Assembly (NCBI RefSeq): GCF_001638985.1
Contig: NW_017265159.1
Span: forward strand, 124,001-188,000
Source: Phycomyces blakesleeanus NRRL 1555(-)
Lineage: Eukaryota; Mucoromycota; Mucoromycetes; Mucorales; Phycomycetaceae
Direction of reading: 5' to 3'
Length of the DNA: 64,000 bases
This document shows positions 1-13,445 of the stretch, piece by piece. Under the pieces are notes generated by a model. It searched no databases. It saw only the letters and a program-made list of their open reading frames with translations, and had not been told where the DNA came from. The translations under genes and the position numbers were made by a program. Position 1 is the first letter of the stretch, and each line of letters opens with the position of its first letter.

Positions 1-2
1 AC

Positions 3-1186
3 CCCTATTACTCACTTGGTGAAGGAGGGTGGCAGGTAAAAATAATAACAATTGCTTTATTGGAATGGATCCCGAACAATAGCTAAATAATATTTTTTTC
101 TTCATTACATAGAACTCTATTCGCCACAATTTGTCTTTAAACAAAAAGTGGTTTACCAAACTTAACAGACGACCAACCCAAGCCAACCCAGGAAAAGGGT
201 GTTACTGGACACTAGTAAATGGCACAGAAGAAATGTTCATCTATAGTCTGACCCAATCAAGCAGCCACACACACCAATATCATGATATTAATCTGACAAC
301 TGAACTCTCCCTGACACACCGTCGCAATTCCTACGGCTCAAGGTCATCTCCTGCCGAAATCTGCCAGGAGCTACCGACCGATCTATCAGATTGCGGTATT
401 AACTCAAGTAACAGCAGCACAACTATTCCTATATATTCCCCATCAGCAATATCTGTAGATTTTGCAACAAAAGACATCCCTTCTTCGAGTACCTTGTCTT
501 TCTACAATACATTTAGAATGGTAGACATGACTTCAGCCACACGCCCAAAACCATTGGAACGTTCGTCAAGAAGATCCAAGCAACAGCGCAAGAGACGAAG
601 ATCCGTAGGCAGATCAGAATCTTCAGAGTCGGAGTATGATAGTGGTGTTGATGTATGCAGCGAGTACATCTCAAGTCCATCTAAACCAAAAAGCAAGAAA
701 ATCAAAACAGAACCTGCAACCACAGAAACTAGCTCAGATTCTCAAGTGTTCTCATGGCAAGACATTCTAGAGAGCGATATCCCACTTTGGCAGCCAGATC
801 CTTTCTCTGAGGCTCTTTTATTGCCACTGGATTTATATGATGCATCACTCTGGGATTTCTGCTTAGACAGTCCGGCCGTTTCTGACCAATTTTTAGGTCA
901 GCCATCCCAGTGGAGCAATTCTCTTTCTATGGAATCTACGCCTAGCCCTGCTGATATCATGGAGAACGATGCGAAGATCAGAGAATGCCTCTTGGAACTA
1001 CAAACTCACATAGAGAGCGTAACTTTTACTGAGCCGCAATCAGGGCCGCTTGTTATCAACTTGGAGGAAGACGTTACAAAAACATATCTTCATTTTTCAG
1101 ACGATTGCTCCCAAACTTCTAATGATAATTTACTATATAAGCATAACGACAAACCAAGCGATTCATTATTAAATACATTTCTTTAA
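3..1186 (+). CDS. Forkhead (FKH) transcription factor, 5'-truncated by window edge
   Basis: Exons 3-35 (partial) and 113-1186, joined across a GT-AG intron at 36-112. The first exon reads PYYSLGEGGWQ and the second continues NSIRHNLSLNKKWFTKL followed by PGKGCYWTL. Together these are the second half of a forkhead winged-helix domain, including recognition helix 3 (NSIRHNLSLN) and the wing-1 PGKGxYW motif. The start codon and helices 1-2 lie upstream of the window. The roughly 300-residue tail is Ser/Thr-rich, has a basic cluster (RRSKQQRKRRR) that looks like a nuclear localisation signal, and a KKIKTEP segment matching the sumoylation consensus (hydrophobic-K-x-E). It should act as a sequence-specific nuclear DNA-binding regulator. 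The forkhead class (Fkh/Hcm1/Fhl1-like) cannot be decided without the N-terminus. Confidence 0.88.
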
Positions 1187-1327
1187 AAAAAAATGACAAA
1201 AAATAAAATCTATACCCCATGCCCCATGCCGATTCTTACACTTTTTTCTTGTGACTGTGTGTCTGTCTGGCAACCTTAGCATCAAACTATTTTTTTTTGT
1301 TTTTCATTGTCCCTTTATACTTACATT

Positions 1328-2171
1328 ATGACCCCCTCTCCAATGACTCCACCTCCGGGTTGCCCTATGCATGAGCCCAAGAAGGAGACTCCTCCTCCTG
1401 GATGTCCTATGCACAAGTCGGACACACCAGTCACTGATAAGCTCAATGAGCTCAACATGATGCCTAATCTCACCCAGGACCAATATGCCGACCAGAGCAT
1501 GGAATTGCCCACTGAGCGTACAATTTCCTCTATTCCGAAAGCAAAGGATGCCGACTCAAAGTGGGAATATCCTAGTCCCCAACAATTTTACAATGCTCTT
1601 AGACGTAAAGGCTGGGAAACACCTGAGGAACATGTTGAGACTATGGTAGATATCCACAATTTCTTGAACGAAGAAGCATGGAACGAAGTTTTGAAGTGGG
1701 AGTCTAAGTTTGGATGGTAGAGTATTATATTGTATTGGGTCAATGAAGAAAAATACTTCTTAACTGTGTTTATTTTTTTATAGTGAGTGCAAAGAAGATC
1801 CCTATTTGTCTCGCTTCCAGGGCAGACCCCAGGAATTATCACCTAAGGCTAGATGGCATTCTTTCTTTGGGTAAGTTTTACAGCCATTTTTTTTAAAAAA
1901 AAGATATATATATCTTATAGGATTCTTTCAATGTAGTGGTCCCAAGCCCTTTGATCGTCACGACTGGTTTGTGAACAGATGTGGCGAAGAGAGACGTTAT
2001 GTAATTGATTACTACGAAGCTCCCGAAGAAGTACCAGGCGTCCCTGTTTTCCATTTAGATATTCGCCCAGCTATTGATAGCCCTGAGGCTGCTTTCTTCC
2101 GTATTAAAGAAGCTGCAAAAGAGAAATGGGCCCAGTGGTTCTCTAGCCCCGCATCAAACCAAACCGCCTAA
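1328..2171 (+). CDS. Holocytochrome c synthase (cytochrome c heme lyase)
   Basis: Three exons, 1328-1716, 1784-1870 and 1937-2171, give 236 residues with consistent phases. The family attaches heme to the CXXCH motif of apocytochrome c (or c1) in the mitochondrial intermembrane space. The N-terminus carries two heme-regulatory-type motifs, both reading PPGCPMH, as usual in fungal lyases. Conserved blocks follow in order: [58 protein letters not shown] and RYVIDYY. The His in PFDRHDW is the heme-ligand region of the family. The ATG at 1328 is chosen because only vertebrate-style extensions would reach further upstream and no other in-frame ATG is near. Whether it is the cytochrome c or c1 form (CYC3 or CYT2) cannot be told by eye. 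Confidence 0.95.
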
Positions 2172-2627
2172 TCCCTCAATATCTCACTTTCACTTTCACT
2201 CGCTCTCGCTTTCTGTTTTTACCAATATCTCTGCTAATCTCTTTCCTTTTTTTCCCCTTTTTATTATTTATCCTCGAAACATCATATCATACAATACATT
2301 TAGAAGAAATGTACCAAAAGTTATATAAAATTAGCTGTTTATCTCTTTATGCATATTACATATATATATATAAAAACGAATATTTTGATCTATAGCCTTA
2401 TTGAAAGCATCGATGGAATTTTTTTTGACTTGAGTATGAAGTTGAAACCAAAATCTTTTCGATAGATCAAAAAAAAGACGTTCTTTTCTTTCTCTCGGTG
2501 CAAACGCTTGTCAACTTGTACCCACCAGTTTGTTTAAGCGGGTTACACACAGTCACAAATTCATACCAAAAATCTTTGTTTGCTTGAATCCAGGTTCTTA
2601 CTGACAAGCTAATTACTGCAGTTAACG

Positions 2628-3942
2628 ATGAGTTTAAGCATTTCAGCTCCAATTTCAACCGCTCAGGCTGGCCTCACCACCAAATCCAAGCACAGTCGAA
2701 TGGATCTTGATGGTGAGGATAACCATCTGGTTAATCCTGGTGAAACAGTCACCACTGATCAGCAGTTTATGAGGTATAGATAATGTGACAAGAATAGGAT
2801 CAACACGAGACTTACTCGGATAAATTCAATAGAGGTCATGGTACATATACCAGTGGCGATGGTACTGTTATTTCATCGGTATCCGGTGCTGTAGAGCGTG
2901 TCAACAAGTTGCTTTCGGTCCGAGCTTTGAAAGCACGCTATACACCTGAGATTGGTGACATTGTAGTGGGCCGGATCACAGAGGTAATCTTAGACATGGA
3001 CTAGATATATACATACAAGAGATTCTTAACCTTGTTTTTTACAGGTTGCTACAAAACGCTGGAAAGTTGATGTAAACGCACGTCAGGATGCTATACTCAT
3101 GCTGAGTTCTGTTAGTTTACCAGGTGGTGTACAGGTACATACCAACTTTTTTTTTAAAAAAAAAACACAAACTGTCAATTGATCCTAGTATTTCTTTATG
3201 TTTTTTTTAGAGACGTAAGAACGAGTCAGATGAACTTCAGATGAGACAATTCTTTGCAGAGGGAGATGTTTTGGTGGTAAGATTGGGAGAGACATGAGGA
3301 TAAATCGAACAAAGCGATTTATGGAACTGTTTGCTAGGCTGAGGTGCAAAGTTTCTATGCAGATGGTGCAATGGGTCTTCATACAAGAGGATTCAAGTTC
3401 TGTAAGCTGCGAAATGGATCTTTTGTATGCGTGCCTCCTGTTTTGGTACAGCGTTGCAAGTCCCAATTCCACACATTGCCTTGTGGTGTTGATCTTGTTT
3501 TAGGTTTAAATGGCTCTATCTGGATTAACAAGAAGCTTGAGGGCTTTGTTGGTACAGATGAGACAGATACTACCGTTGTCTACTCTAGTAAAAATGACGT
3601 ATGTATTTCTACGATATTTATAATTCATACGCAACGACAATATATTGAAGGACATTTTTCTTTTCTTCTATAGCCCATCACAAGTGAAGAACGTGAAAAC
3701 ATTGCCCGTGTTGCAAACTGTATTAATGCTCTCGCAAAACAGTATATGTACATTAATGACACCGCCATTATATATACATATGAAGGTAATAAATATATGA
3801 AAAAATAGCGTAATAATCTATATTCACATATTCCTTATTTTATGCAATAGCTTCATTGTCATACACTGTTAAGGAGCTTCTCCAGTTAGATGTAATTGAG
3901 GCTATTACAGCGGAAGCTAGTGAAAGAACACACATGGGATAA
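2628..3942 (+). CDS. RRP4: Exosome complex component RRP4 (EXOSC2)
   Basis: Seven exons: 2628-2773, 2833-2983, 3045-3134, 3211-3276, 3338-3598, 3674-3785 and 3851-3942, giving 305 residues with all phases agreeing. RRP4 is one of the three S1/KH cap subunits of the RNA exosome, which guides RNA into the 3'-5' degradation channel in nucleus and cytoplasm. The N-terminal motif VNPGE is the cap-protein signature. An S1 domain follows ([16 protein letters not shown], then [20 protein letters not shown]), then a KH-type domain containing GLNGSIWI. Length fits the family (about 300 residues). Intron 3 contains a T9A10 palindrome. Confidence 0.96.
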
Positions 3943-4033
3943 AATGCTATCCAAATTTTCCTCTGTTTTCTTTGTAAATAAATGCTACTAGGCAATGGTA
4001 ATAATAAGAGATCAAGTCTTTTCGAAATATAAA

Positions 4034-7000
4034 CTAAGATGTTGCGGGTTGCCATGTATCAGGGGGTATTGGTCCAGAAGTTGAATCCACAAGAGTCCAT
4101 TCTTGGTCTTCATCCAGAGTACTTGTGGTTAGTTCTTCTTGGGATTGGGAAGATGAAGCTTGAGCAGAAGATAAAGTACGCTCTTTGGCAAGATCCATAT
4201 CTCTATAGATACATTGAATAGCTGTTTCTACGCCGTTTTCCTAAGAACATGTACATTGTTTAGTTTGGATACATACTTAAAATATTAAACTCACTCTCCG
4301 AATCTTCTCCCCAACAAGTTTTGCATTCTTGAGCATTCTGTCATCTGTAGATACTACGCGAAGAGCGGCAGATAAACTCTCGACTGTCAATTGTTTAATG
4401 CAGAGACCTATTCCCATCTCTTCGACACGTTCGCCCCAGAAAAATTGGTCAGCAAAGAAAGGCTTAACTATTGTTGGTACACCAGCTCGCAAACCAGCCG
4501 CTGTTGTTCCCGCTCCTCCGTGATGAACAACAGCCCTGATTTGAGGAAAAAGCCAATCGTGTGGAACGGATTTGAGACTCATTATGGTATCTGGATATTT
4601 ATGCAAAAGAGAATCTCCGGTATCTTGGGCATTGAGATTGAGCGAAGTGTCAGTGGTTGTTCGCCCTTCTGATTTATCTTGAAGACGAGCAGACCATCCT
4701 TGGGATACAATAGCCCTCACATTTGACAATAGTGTAGCCTCAACAATTACTCGTGTGATTTCTTGAGGATTGGCCACAATAATAGAACCAAACCCAATAT
4801 AAACTATGGGTCTCTTATCAGGTGCATCCAAAAACGCCTGTAATTTATCACTTGGTTTCCAACCAGCCTATTTTTTTTAATATATATATATTAAATAACT
4901 TTAATTCACTTGTCACTAGATCCGCAAAATATAATAAATGTTACTTGCCTGTGCGTTGTCAAGGAACCAATAGCCAGTACAATGGATCCAATCCATCCAG
5001 TCTAGTGGACTTGGTACGATACTTTGACTGAAACAATAAAGATACGGAATCTTCCAAACCTCAAGTTTCTCATAGCTCGTTGCAGGCAGAGATAGTACCT
5101 GCTGTCTGAAATCATTTGTTCTCTTTGCAATGGCTCTCCATACGGCATGATCAAATAGCACATATGTCATATCATTATACAACCTTCCTTTTGGGCTATT
5201 TGGAGTTGCGAATGGATGAGGAAAGGATCTAGTACGAGTCATTGGCATAGGAAATGCTCGGAAGTAAGGGACACCTGAAAGACTGTAATAAGCAACCCAA
5301 ATGTTTCATAACCAACTTTACTTACGGAGCTTCTCAGCCATATGTACACCCACCATTGCACTTGGGCTCTCAATAATCATTTCTGTTCCTTGACAAGCTT
5401 TCCAAGTGAGCTCAAGCAGCTCATTAATCCACACTTTGAACTATTATAGCCATTCTTAGATATAAACAAAGAAACTTATTGGAAGTTATCACTTACCAGT
5501 CTCAATCCTTCTCTGACAAAGTTAACACTAAAGAAGCTGTTTTCAACGCAAATTCTCTTGAAAATTTCTGTTAGTCCACGATCTATTTGAGCATACTACT
5601 CACCATAAGCTCTCCGGGATCTCCTCCAATTGAGCGAAACTCAATACCATGCTCTTCGATCCAATCTTTAAATTCGTCGTGAGTAGCAATCCTACAAGTA
5701 TGTCCTTGTTTCATTAGGCCTTTACACAAGGCAATATAAGGCTGAACATCGCCACGTGTGCCAATAGTAATACAAGTGATGTGGAGTGGTTTCTCAGGCT
5801 CTCTATGTGGAACAAGCGTCACTGCTTTATGAGACAATATTGGTAATCCAGCTAAAGAAAAGAAAAGAAAAGAAACAAGTGTGAGAGAAAGGAATATATT
5901 AAACAATTTTAGAGCTGTAACATTACCTTGTTCCAGAGGTTCCATATGTCCTGCAGTTTCCTCTTGATCAATATCCAGAAGACTTGCTTCCCAGTCTTTC
6001 ATGTTTCTATGTAAAGGCTTAGCATACGGAAGTGAGAAAAAAATACTACACTTACTGTTCTTCGTCTCCTACACTTGTACGATTTTCGAGCACCCACTTG
6101 TGTTGTAAGAATAATTTTGCGAAACAGTTGTTTCTGTTGGATAGAAGGGAGAACTCCAAGAATATCTATATAGTATACACCCACATCATCAAGTTCTTTA
6201 ATTAGTTTATGCATGTTTATCTATATTGATGTCTTCATACTCGCCTCTTTCTTTTTCTGTGTGAGGATACTGAGAGCATGAAAAATATAACCCCTACTGT
6301 GAATCTTTTGGATTCGAAGCACATCTTGAAATGGAATGATAATCTGAAGTACCTATTTAAATCAACTTGATCTAAATAACTTTTTTTTTAATTGGCTCAC
6401 CTTTGCTTTGGTAGCAAACCCCTTTGAATTAAACGAAAGATGATTTGATGAAATATACAACTTTCCATAACATGGCAAAGTCTTCATCAAATAACATCGA
6501 TATACTAACAAATAGTTTAACCCCTTATTCTAATCATCCTATTCTATTCTACAAGTTACCTGCATAAAGCTTCTCTGATTCTGGTAATACAAAATATTTT
6601 CGGAAATTGGCTCTTGTTCTCTCATCCAGAGGTTCTCCTTGCCTTGATGTTCCTTCTTTTCTTTCTTCATCTTCATCGTCATCGTCGTCGTCATCATAGT
6701 AATTATCGATTGCGGTGGCAGCACTACCTGTATTTCCACCCAAAAGCCCATACACAAGTTTCATTCCCGATCGTCGTTTCTCGCCTAGCCAGCCTACCAT
6801 CGCTTGGTCCTCTTCCCCAGAACTTGACGAGTCATTCATTTCTTCAATCACTGGATCTTCTCTGTGGACGGGTTCCGGTATTTTTTCTTGGGGTTTTCCT
6901 TTTAATAAACCTGCAAGTGCACCTGGCACAAACAATGCTTGAACAACAGCAGAGCTCATGGAAGATGAAGGATACGAAGCTAGCTGATGTTTTCCTGTAT

Positions 7001-8646
7001 GGGACAAAACAGGCTGTACATCATCAGAAAATATATCTGATATTGACATAGATGGAGATGTCTCCTGGGACTGTGGAGAAGGGTTTGTTCCATCGGTGCT
7101 AACTTGGAAGCTTTCCCATATTTGTATAAGGGTATCATAGGTTTTCTTGATATCAGGAAAGTATGCAAAATAATACTGCAATTTATCCACATACATAAAT
7201 AGATCCAATATTGTCAGTATTTTATATTTTATAATAGTTTGTATATTTATGTATGTGTACCTCATCCATGACCAAACTATCGTCAATTCCTACAGTTCTG
7301 ATTTTAAGGAACTGTTGGAATTCGATGGGAACAGGTTGTTCAATATCCAGGATATTTTCCATGGGTATTACAACCTTTAGGCTTGATCCAGTATTTTTGG
7401 CCTTAAAGATGGCCTTTTGGAACACGTTGATCCTGAAGAATCAATAAATAAATATATTGCTAAAGCTCTATATATATGTGTTCTTTTCTCGTGTACATCC
7501 TTTATCCCAATAGTATTACCATTCTATAACTGCTGCTTCTGTGTCTGCCTGGAAATGCCATGTTTTGGTCATTGTGTTTATTCTGAACCCATAATCTCTC
7601 TTCTTAGACCGATGGACATATTGAGCATACTTGAGATCAATCTTCCCAAGAGGAGAGTAATTGTCAATGGCATTCTCGTACCATGCCAAAACATCATTCT
7701 TTAGATCAAAATAACAGCGCTGGTAACTGGTGCTCATCTTTCCTGTAGTCTTGACAAGTAGGTAACCATTTTTTGAATATCCTTCCTGAATAAAGTTATC
7801 GTATCAGTATTAACCATTGAAATCTGAATACTTGAATTCAATTTGATATTCTTCTACTTTGATTGCATTATTATATTTGCTGTTTTTCTTTACCTGACTG
7901 TGAACCAGTGAGGCATAGAAACATATATGTTTGTCGGTCAGATATATAAATCCAGGAACAATAGCAGAGCGAATTATATAACATGGCCACTCTGAAGAAA
8001 CGAATGCAAACATAAGTTTAAATGCTAAGGAATTCTAAATCACTAGATACCAAAATAAAATCCACAGGAAAAGAACAAAATAAGAAACAAAATTAAATTA
8101 GAGAAAGTTACCGCCATGAAGTTCCTCAACTGTCGGCAACTTAAAGATCATGTGTACTTTCTCCGCAATGCTATGTTTGGTATCTTTCCCTAGGTCTTCA
8201 GTAGAAAAGTATTGGTTGGTATCCAATGGCTCCTCGAGTTCTACAGATACTCCTGTGGCATCTGCCAGTAGCTCTTGTATATGGCTCGGGCCTTGTTTTG
8301 AAGGAATGGGCTTGTCATCTTCAAGGCAATCATTTTCAGATTTTATAGCATCAATCGAGTAACCTAGCACTAAATTTCCCGCACAAGATCTAGTTAAATA
8401 TTTCTACTTAAGGCTGTACATAGTAAAAGAAACATACCATTCGAGTATGCTATGAATCGCAGTTAATACTGATAAAAGTGAACGGTATCTTGTGGAATCT
8501 ATCTAGTTTACCTTGTGCGAAATCGCCTCTGTCTGGAGACTCTAGCTAACAAAATGATAAGTGAAAATGAGTTTTGAGACTAAAGTAATTACCGCTTGTG
8601 CTGCTGCGGATACAAATTGAAGAACGTTGTGATTTGCTGAATCCAT
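4034..8646 (-). CDS. Sterol 3-beta-glucosyltransferase (UGT51/ATG26 family)
   Basis: Seventeen exons from the ATG at 8646 to a stop at 4034: 8593-8646, 8512-8545, 8112-8363, 7894-7991, 7520-7785, 7261-7432, 6560-7175, 6401-6504, 6245-6352, 6056-6165, 5927-6006, 5604-5851, 5497-5556, 5326-5440, 4949-5274, 4295-4867, 4034-4240. The product is 1140 residues, near yeast Ugt51. It transfers glucose from UDP-glucose to ergosterol-type sterols on membranes. Order: N-terminal GRAM (about 95-146, continuing after the PH), PH (146-235, [11 protein letters not shown]), an acidic Ser-rich linker with a run of Asp (about 292-480), a second GRAM (about 490-610), the GT28-type nucleotide-binding half ([19 protein letters not shown]) and the UDP-sugar half ([25 protein letters not shown]). 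Two of its introns use GC donors (4868-4948 and 6166-6244). The exon joining 5604 to 5556 uses an AAG acceptor preceded by a CTAAC branch site. Confidence 0.95.
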
Positions 8647-8826
8647 GAGGAACGACGATGAGGAACATTCCTGGTTTATGCTCAATGCAAAGGCCACCAT
8701 ACTCCACGTGACTTATCGAGTGACCGACGCGCGGCCGCCCGGATAGCGGAGTTGGTATATCACGATCCTCTCTCTTCTTCCAGCCGGCCCACAGGTTCAC
8801 AAGGTTGCCTGCTTGCTTAGCCTGAT
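8647..8826. promoter_or_regulatory. 180-bp bidirectional promoter between glucosyltransferase and AP-3 delta genes
   Basis: The ATG codons of the two divergent genes at 8646 (-) and 8827 (+) are only 180 bp apart, so both 5' UTRs and core promoters must share this segment. It is locally more GC-rich than the surroundings (a GCGCGGCCGCCCGG block near 8727-8740) and shows no obvious TATA box. The regulatory role is inferred from the geometry only. Confidence 0.6.
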
Positions 8827-11800
8827 ATGTTTGAGAAATCGCTTACTGACCTCATCCGAGGCATCAGAGCAAATAAGAAGAATGAACAAAAGTACATTGC
8901 CGTCTGCCTACAAGAGATTCGCAATGAAGTCAAGGCCAATGACCCAGATATTAAGGCCATGGCTATTGCCAAGCTGACATATGTACGTGCAACTTTCCTT
9001 ATTTGTTACACTTCAATGTCATGACTCATAAGTTGAATATAGCTTCAAATGCTTGGATACGACATGTCATGGGCCTCCTTCCACATTGTCGAAGTGATGT
9101 CTAGCTCAAAAATACTTCAAAAGCGCGCAGGTTATCTTGCAGCTGCACAGTCTTTCCAACAAGACACAGATGTTCTCATGCTCACCACCAATCTCATCAA
9201 AAAGGTAGCCTTCCAGCCACACCAACACCATCCTTCTTGCTTACTCTCGCAATAGGACCTCGCATCACCTACTGCTCTCGAGATCGGCATTGCTATCAAT
9301 GGTTTATCTCAAATTGTTACACCCGACTTGGCAAGAGATCTCTGTCAAGATCTCGTGGCTATGCTCAACCATTCCCGACCATATATCCGGAAAAAGGTTG
9401 TTTTGGTTCTCTACAAAGTATTTTTGAAGTTCCCTGAGGCACTTCGTTTAAGTTTCCCGAGAGTAAAAGAAAAGCTAGAAGACCCTGATCCATGTAAGTA
9501 AATAAGGATACGTTTACTTGCTTTCATCAAGTTTTTTCTTTTTCATTATTCTTAAAGAAGAAGAAAAATGGGCGAAGGGTAAAAAAAGAGAAAAAAGCTT
9601 TAACGAGAAAGATTACGTGAATTGACATTACTATATATCTTAGCTGTTGTATCTGCTGTTGTAAGTGTAATTTGTGAGTTGGCCAGAAAGAACCCCAGAA
9701 ATTACTTGTCTTTGGCGCCTCAGCTTTACAAACTATTGACAACCTCGAACAACAACTGGATGTTGATCAAAATCATTAAACTGGTAAATATATATATATA
9801 TATATAAGAACAAAAGTATATTTGGAGAAAAACATGGGCATGGAAATTGAATGGTGGCAATATTTGTTTAGTTTGCTTCGTTGACTCCTTTGGAGCCACG
9901 TTTGATCAAGAAACTTCTACATCCTTTAACTTCACTCATTCAAACGACCCCTGCCACGTCACTACTGTACGAATGCATTTATACTGTTATCTCAGGCGGT
10001 TTTTTGGAAGCAGCAGGCGAATCAAGCCATGCTCTTGCTGCCACTTGTACCAATAAATTACGCAGGTTCCTTGAGGATCCAGATCAAAACTGTAAGTTTG
10101 CCTTATAAAACTGGATATAGTATTGTATACACAGCGATATTGATTTTCCACAGTAAAATATGTTGGCCTATTGGCTATGGGAAAGATGCTTTCTACCCAC
10201 CCCAAATTAGTAGCTGAACATAAGGATATTATTTTGGAATGCATTGACGATGACGATCTCAGTATTCGCTTGCGTGCGTTGGATCTTGTGGTTGGGATGG
10301 TAAGTCAAATTATATACAGGAAGCAAAACACTAGGGTTAACAAAATGGTAACGTATGCGTTTATATAGGTGAACAGAAAGAATGTGATGGATATTGTTAA
10401 GCGCCTTGTGTCGCATCTTGTCCCTCCAAGCGCTTCGATGCTAGGATCTACCGAATCCTCAGCAGTTTTAGATCCTGTCTATCGCACTGATATTATAAAC
10501 CGAATCCTGTTCGTCTGTAGCCAAAATCAATACCACAACATCACCAATTTTGAGTGGTATATCAATATATTGGTCGGAATTACTTATGCTTCAGGTGTAA
10601 ATGTTGGCGAGTCTTTGACCAGTCAGTTGATGGATGTTAGCGTACGTGTCAAGAGTGTCCGTCCTTTCTCTGTGAAGCAAATGGTGAGTTTAATACGCTG
10701 TGATCTTTTTCTCTTGTGAGAAAGATAATATCAGTAATTAATAGATTTTCTTTAGTGCCGTTTATTGTCTGATAAAGAGTTTTTGGAAACAGTAAAGAAG
10801 AGAGAGTCCAATATTGAGGTGCTTTCAGCAGCAGCCTGGATTTGTGGAGAGTATTGCAGGTAAAGATAATAATGCAAAAGCTTATTTTTAAATTTTAAGT
10901 TATATACATAAACATTATTAACATATTCGTATAGTTTCCTTGACGATGTACCCTCTACACTGGAATGTTTGCTTACACCTACTGCATCTAAGCTCCCTGT
11001 AAAGGTCCAATCGATTTACGTTCACAACATCATGAAAATCTATGCATTCTGGGTTACTGAACTTATTAGTCAATGGAATGATGAAGTTCAGACCGAGTTT
11101 CTGAAGGTTACAAGGGTCTTGAGAGATAAAATTGATATGTTTGCACAAAGTTTGGATTTGGAGGTTCAAGAGAGAGTAAGTTAAATTGGTATAAAGCTGA
11201 CTCCATGTTTACTGATATCTCTGATTTACTTAGTCGGGAAATGCGAAGGTCATTTTCACCCTTATTCTCGATACTGTCAGTGCTGCTAACACCGACTCTA
11301 TATACCCACCTCTCGTATTACAAGGATTACCAGAGTTGTTTTTTATTTATGAACTTAACCCTGTTGCACCAAAGGCACAAAAGAAGGTTCCTGTTCCTGA
11401 AGGCTTAGATTTGGATGCCTGGATTTATGAGCCCTTGCCAGATCTTGTTGCAGACCACGACTCTGATAGTGTTTCGGCAGATACCAACTTTGATAACACA
11501 CACAAATCTAGATCAAAGAAGAAATCAAAGAAATCCAAAGAATATGAAAGTGACAATGATGAAGCTGTGAGCAAGGTAAGGCTAAAAAAAAAAGAAAAGA
11601 GCAAAAAATATAATCCCGTTGGCTCATCTATCATAATTGAAGCGTCGTAATGCTCGTCTCGAAGCACATCGCAATGATCCATATTATATCTTGGGTGGAA
11701 ATTCTGAAAAGAAAAGACCTGCTCTTCTTGAGGTTGATGACGATGTTGAATCGATCCCTATTGTAGAGCTTTCCCTAGACAACTTTGATTTTTGTAAGTT

Positions 11801-13445
11801 TTTTTTTTTAAAAAAAAATGCATTTTTTTTAATATTTGTTGTTTTTAGCTGCGAAGGGAAAGAAAAAGAGTGGAAAGAAGAAGAATTCACGTGCACTTAC
11901 TCCTCCTCCAATGCCAGTCTATGCTGAAGAGGAAATGCCTGAAAATGCGGCCGAGTCTGGTAGCGAGGAAGAATCAAAGAAGAAAAACCGGGCTACCTAT
12001 ACTAAAAAGAGTGCAAGAGATATTTTTGCCTCTGATGATAGTGGATTGAACAATGTTGATCTGTCTACTCCTTTGGGTGATGACGAGAAGTTCCCTCAAA
12101 TCAAAACTTACGGAAGTCCTGAAGAAGCCAGACGCCGTGAAGAGGCAAGGGTAAAGGCAGCACGAAAAGAGCAGCGTTCTCTGGCAGAGAGCAAGGCAAA
12201 CGTGAGTTTTTTTTTTTAAAAAAAAAAAAACAAATAGTGAATTGCGTATATGAGCTTATATATATTATTATTATTATTGACAGGGTGATACCCACAAATC
12301 TACAAAAAAGAGCTCAAAAGAAGGCACCAAAAAGGCAAAGAAAACTTCTGAAAAGAAATCAAAGAAATCAAAGAAATCAGAAAAGGTTCAGCCTCCTCCA
12401 CAAGATGTAAGAGATTTCGAAAAGACAAAAATATAAGTGTATTGAATAATTAAATATCTACATTCCAGAATTCTTCAAACAAGGTAGAGGAAGTGCCCTA
12501 TGCAACATTAGCAGATGACATGCGGTATGCACTCGTAGAACGAAAAGAAAATAGAGTGGCTGTCCAACATGAATTGCTCAAAAATGAGCATGTTGAGGTG
12601 GTAAGTTACAATGTGCTTATTTGGACTACTATTCTAACCGATTAGTACATATTAGAAATATACATTGCATTTAGAGGATAAGAAGGTTGATGGAGAACCG
12701 ATTGTGGCTATCAAATTTAGTATAGAAAATAAGGCAGCCGGACTTATACTTCCTAAATTGCACATGGAGTTTATCCAGTCCTTTGATATGAAGCTTCTGG
12801 AAGGTGAACAGGAGTCTGGTGTAGCATCTGTATCAGAAACATTTGAACTCCAAATTGGGGAAAAGGTTGATTGCGTTGGAGTTTTTGCAATTCAAGGAAA
12901 TGCTAGAAGAGGACTTTGTTTGAGAGGTGATATTAACTATGATGTCGAGGTAAATTATACGCATAATCTTAAAGCTATTCTGCTAAACATGGACTCCTTT
13001 TGTATAGGGATCCTCTGTTCTTCATCAACACCCACTCGAGATTTCTCTTCCTGTCAGTCTCTTTATCAAAGATGAACCAACTATAGATCCTACCCAGTTC
13101 TCTGCTCTGTTGGCTGAGCATGGAGATGAATTCGATTATCATGGAAATGTCACAATAGGAATTCCTATTACACCCGATTTATCAGTGGAGCAATCACTTA
13201 TTCATGCTCTTGAGACAGTAACAAATACAACTGGACTTCAAGTTGTGGAAGTAGTACCTGGTGCAGCTTCGCTCTATGGTCAAAGTGTGCAGAACGTGCA
13301 AGTGGCCGGACTCTTGAAATATATCTTAGCGACAGAAGAGGATGTCCAGACGGCGACAATGACTATTGACTTGAAATGTACAGACGATGGCTTCCTAGAA
13401 GGTCTTATACATGAACTTTCTTTTATTAATATGCCAATAGCTTAA
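8827..13445 (+). CDS. AP-3 adaptor complex delta subunit (Apl5-type)
   Basis: Sixteen exons: 8827-8982, 9043-9204, 9256-9493, 9644-9783, 9872-10091, 10154-10299, 10369-10683, 10756-10859, 10935-11175, 11234-11575, 11643-11793, 11849-12201, 12284-12406, 12469-12600, 12656-12949 and 13008-13445. All phases agree and give 1184 residues, typical for delta adaptin. It is a large subunit of the AP-3 coat that sorts cargo from Golgi/endosome to vacuole. The start MFEKSLTDLIRGIRANKKNE is the family signature. Adaptin HEAT-type repeats run to about residue 560 (AKLTYLQMLGYDMSWASF, RPYIRKKVVLVLYKVFLKFP, DDLSIRLRALDLVVGMV), then a Lys/Glu-rich hinge (about 620-890), then a C-terminal appendage-like region. 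Introns 10 and 12 start with long T-run/A-run palindromes directly after the donor. Confidence 0.96.

Noticed and set aside
6000..6214. Open minus-strand frame beginning [10 protein letters not shown]
   Set aside because: It overlaps the glucosyltransferase gene in a different frame; the in-frame GRAM exon 6056-6165 ([18 protein letters not shown]) explains this sequence.
8738..8815. tRNA-like start (GCCCGGATAGCGGAGTTGG) in the divergent promoter
   Set aside because: The first 19 bases look like a tRNA acceptor strand plus A-box, but the D-stem does not pair and no B-box or closing acceptor strand follows.
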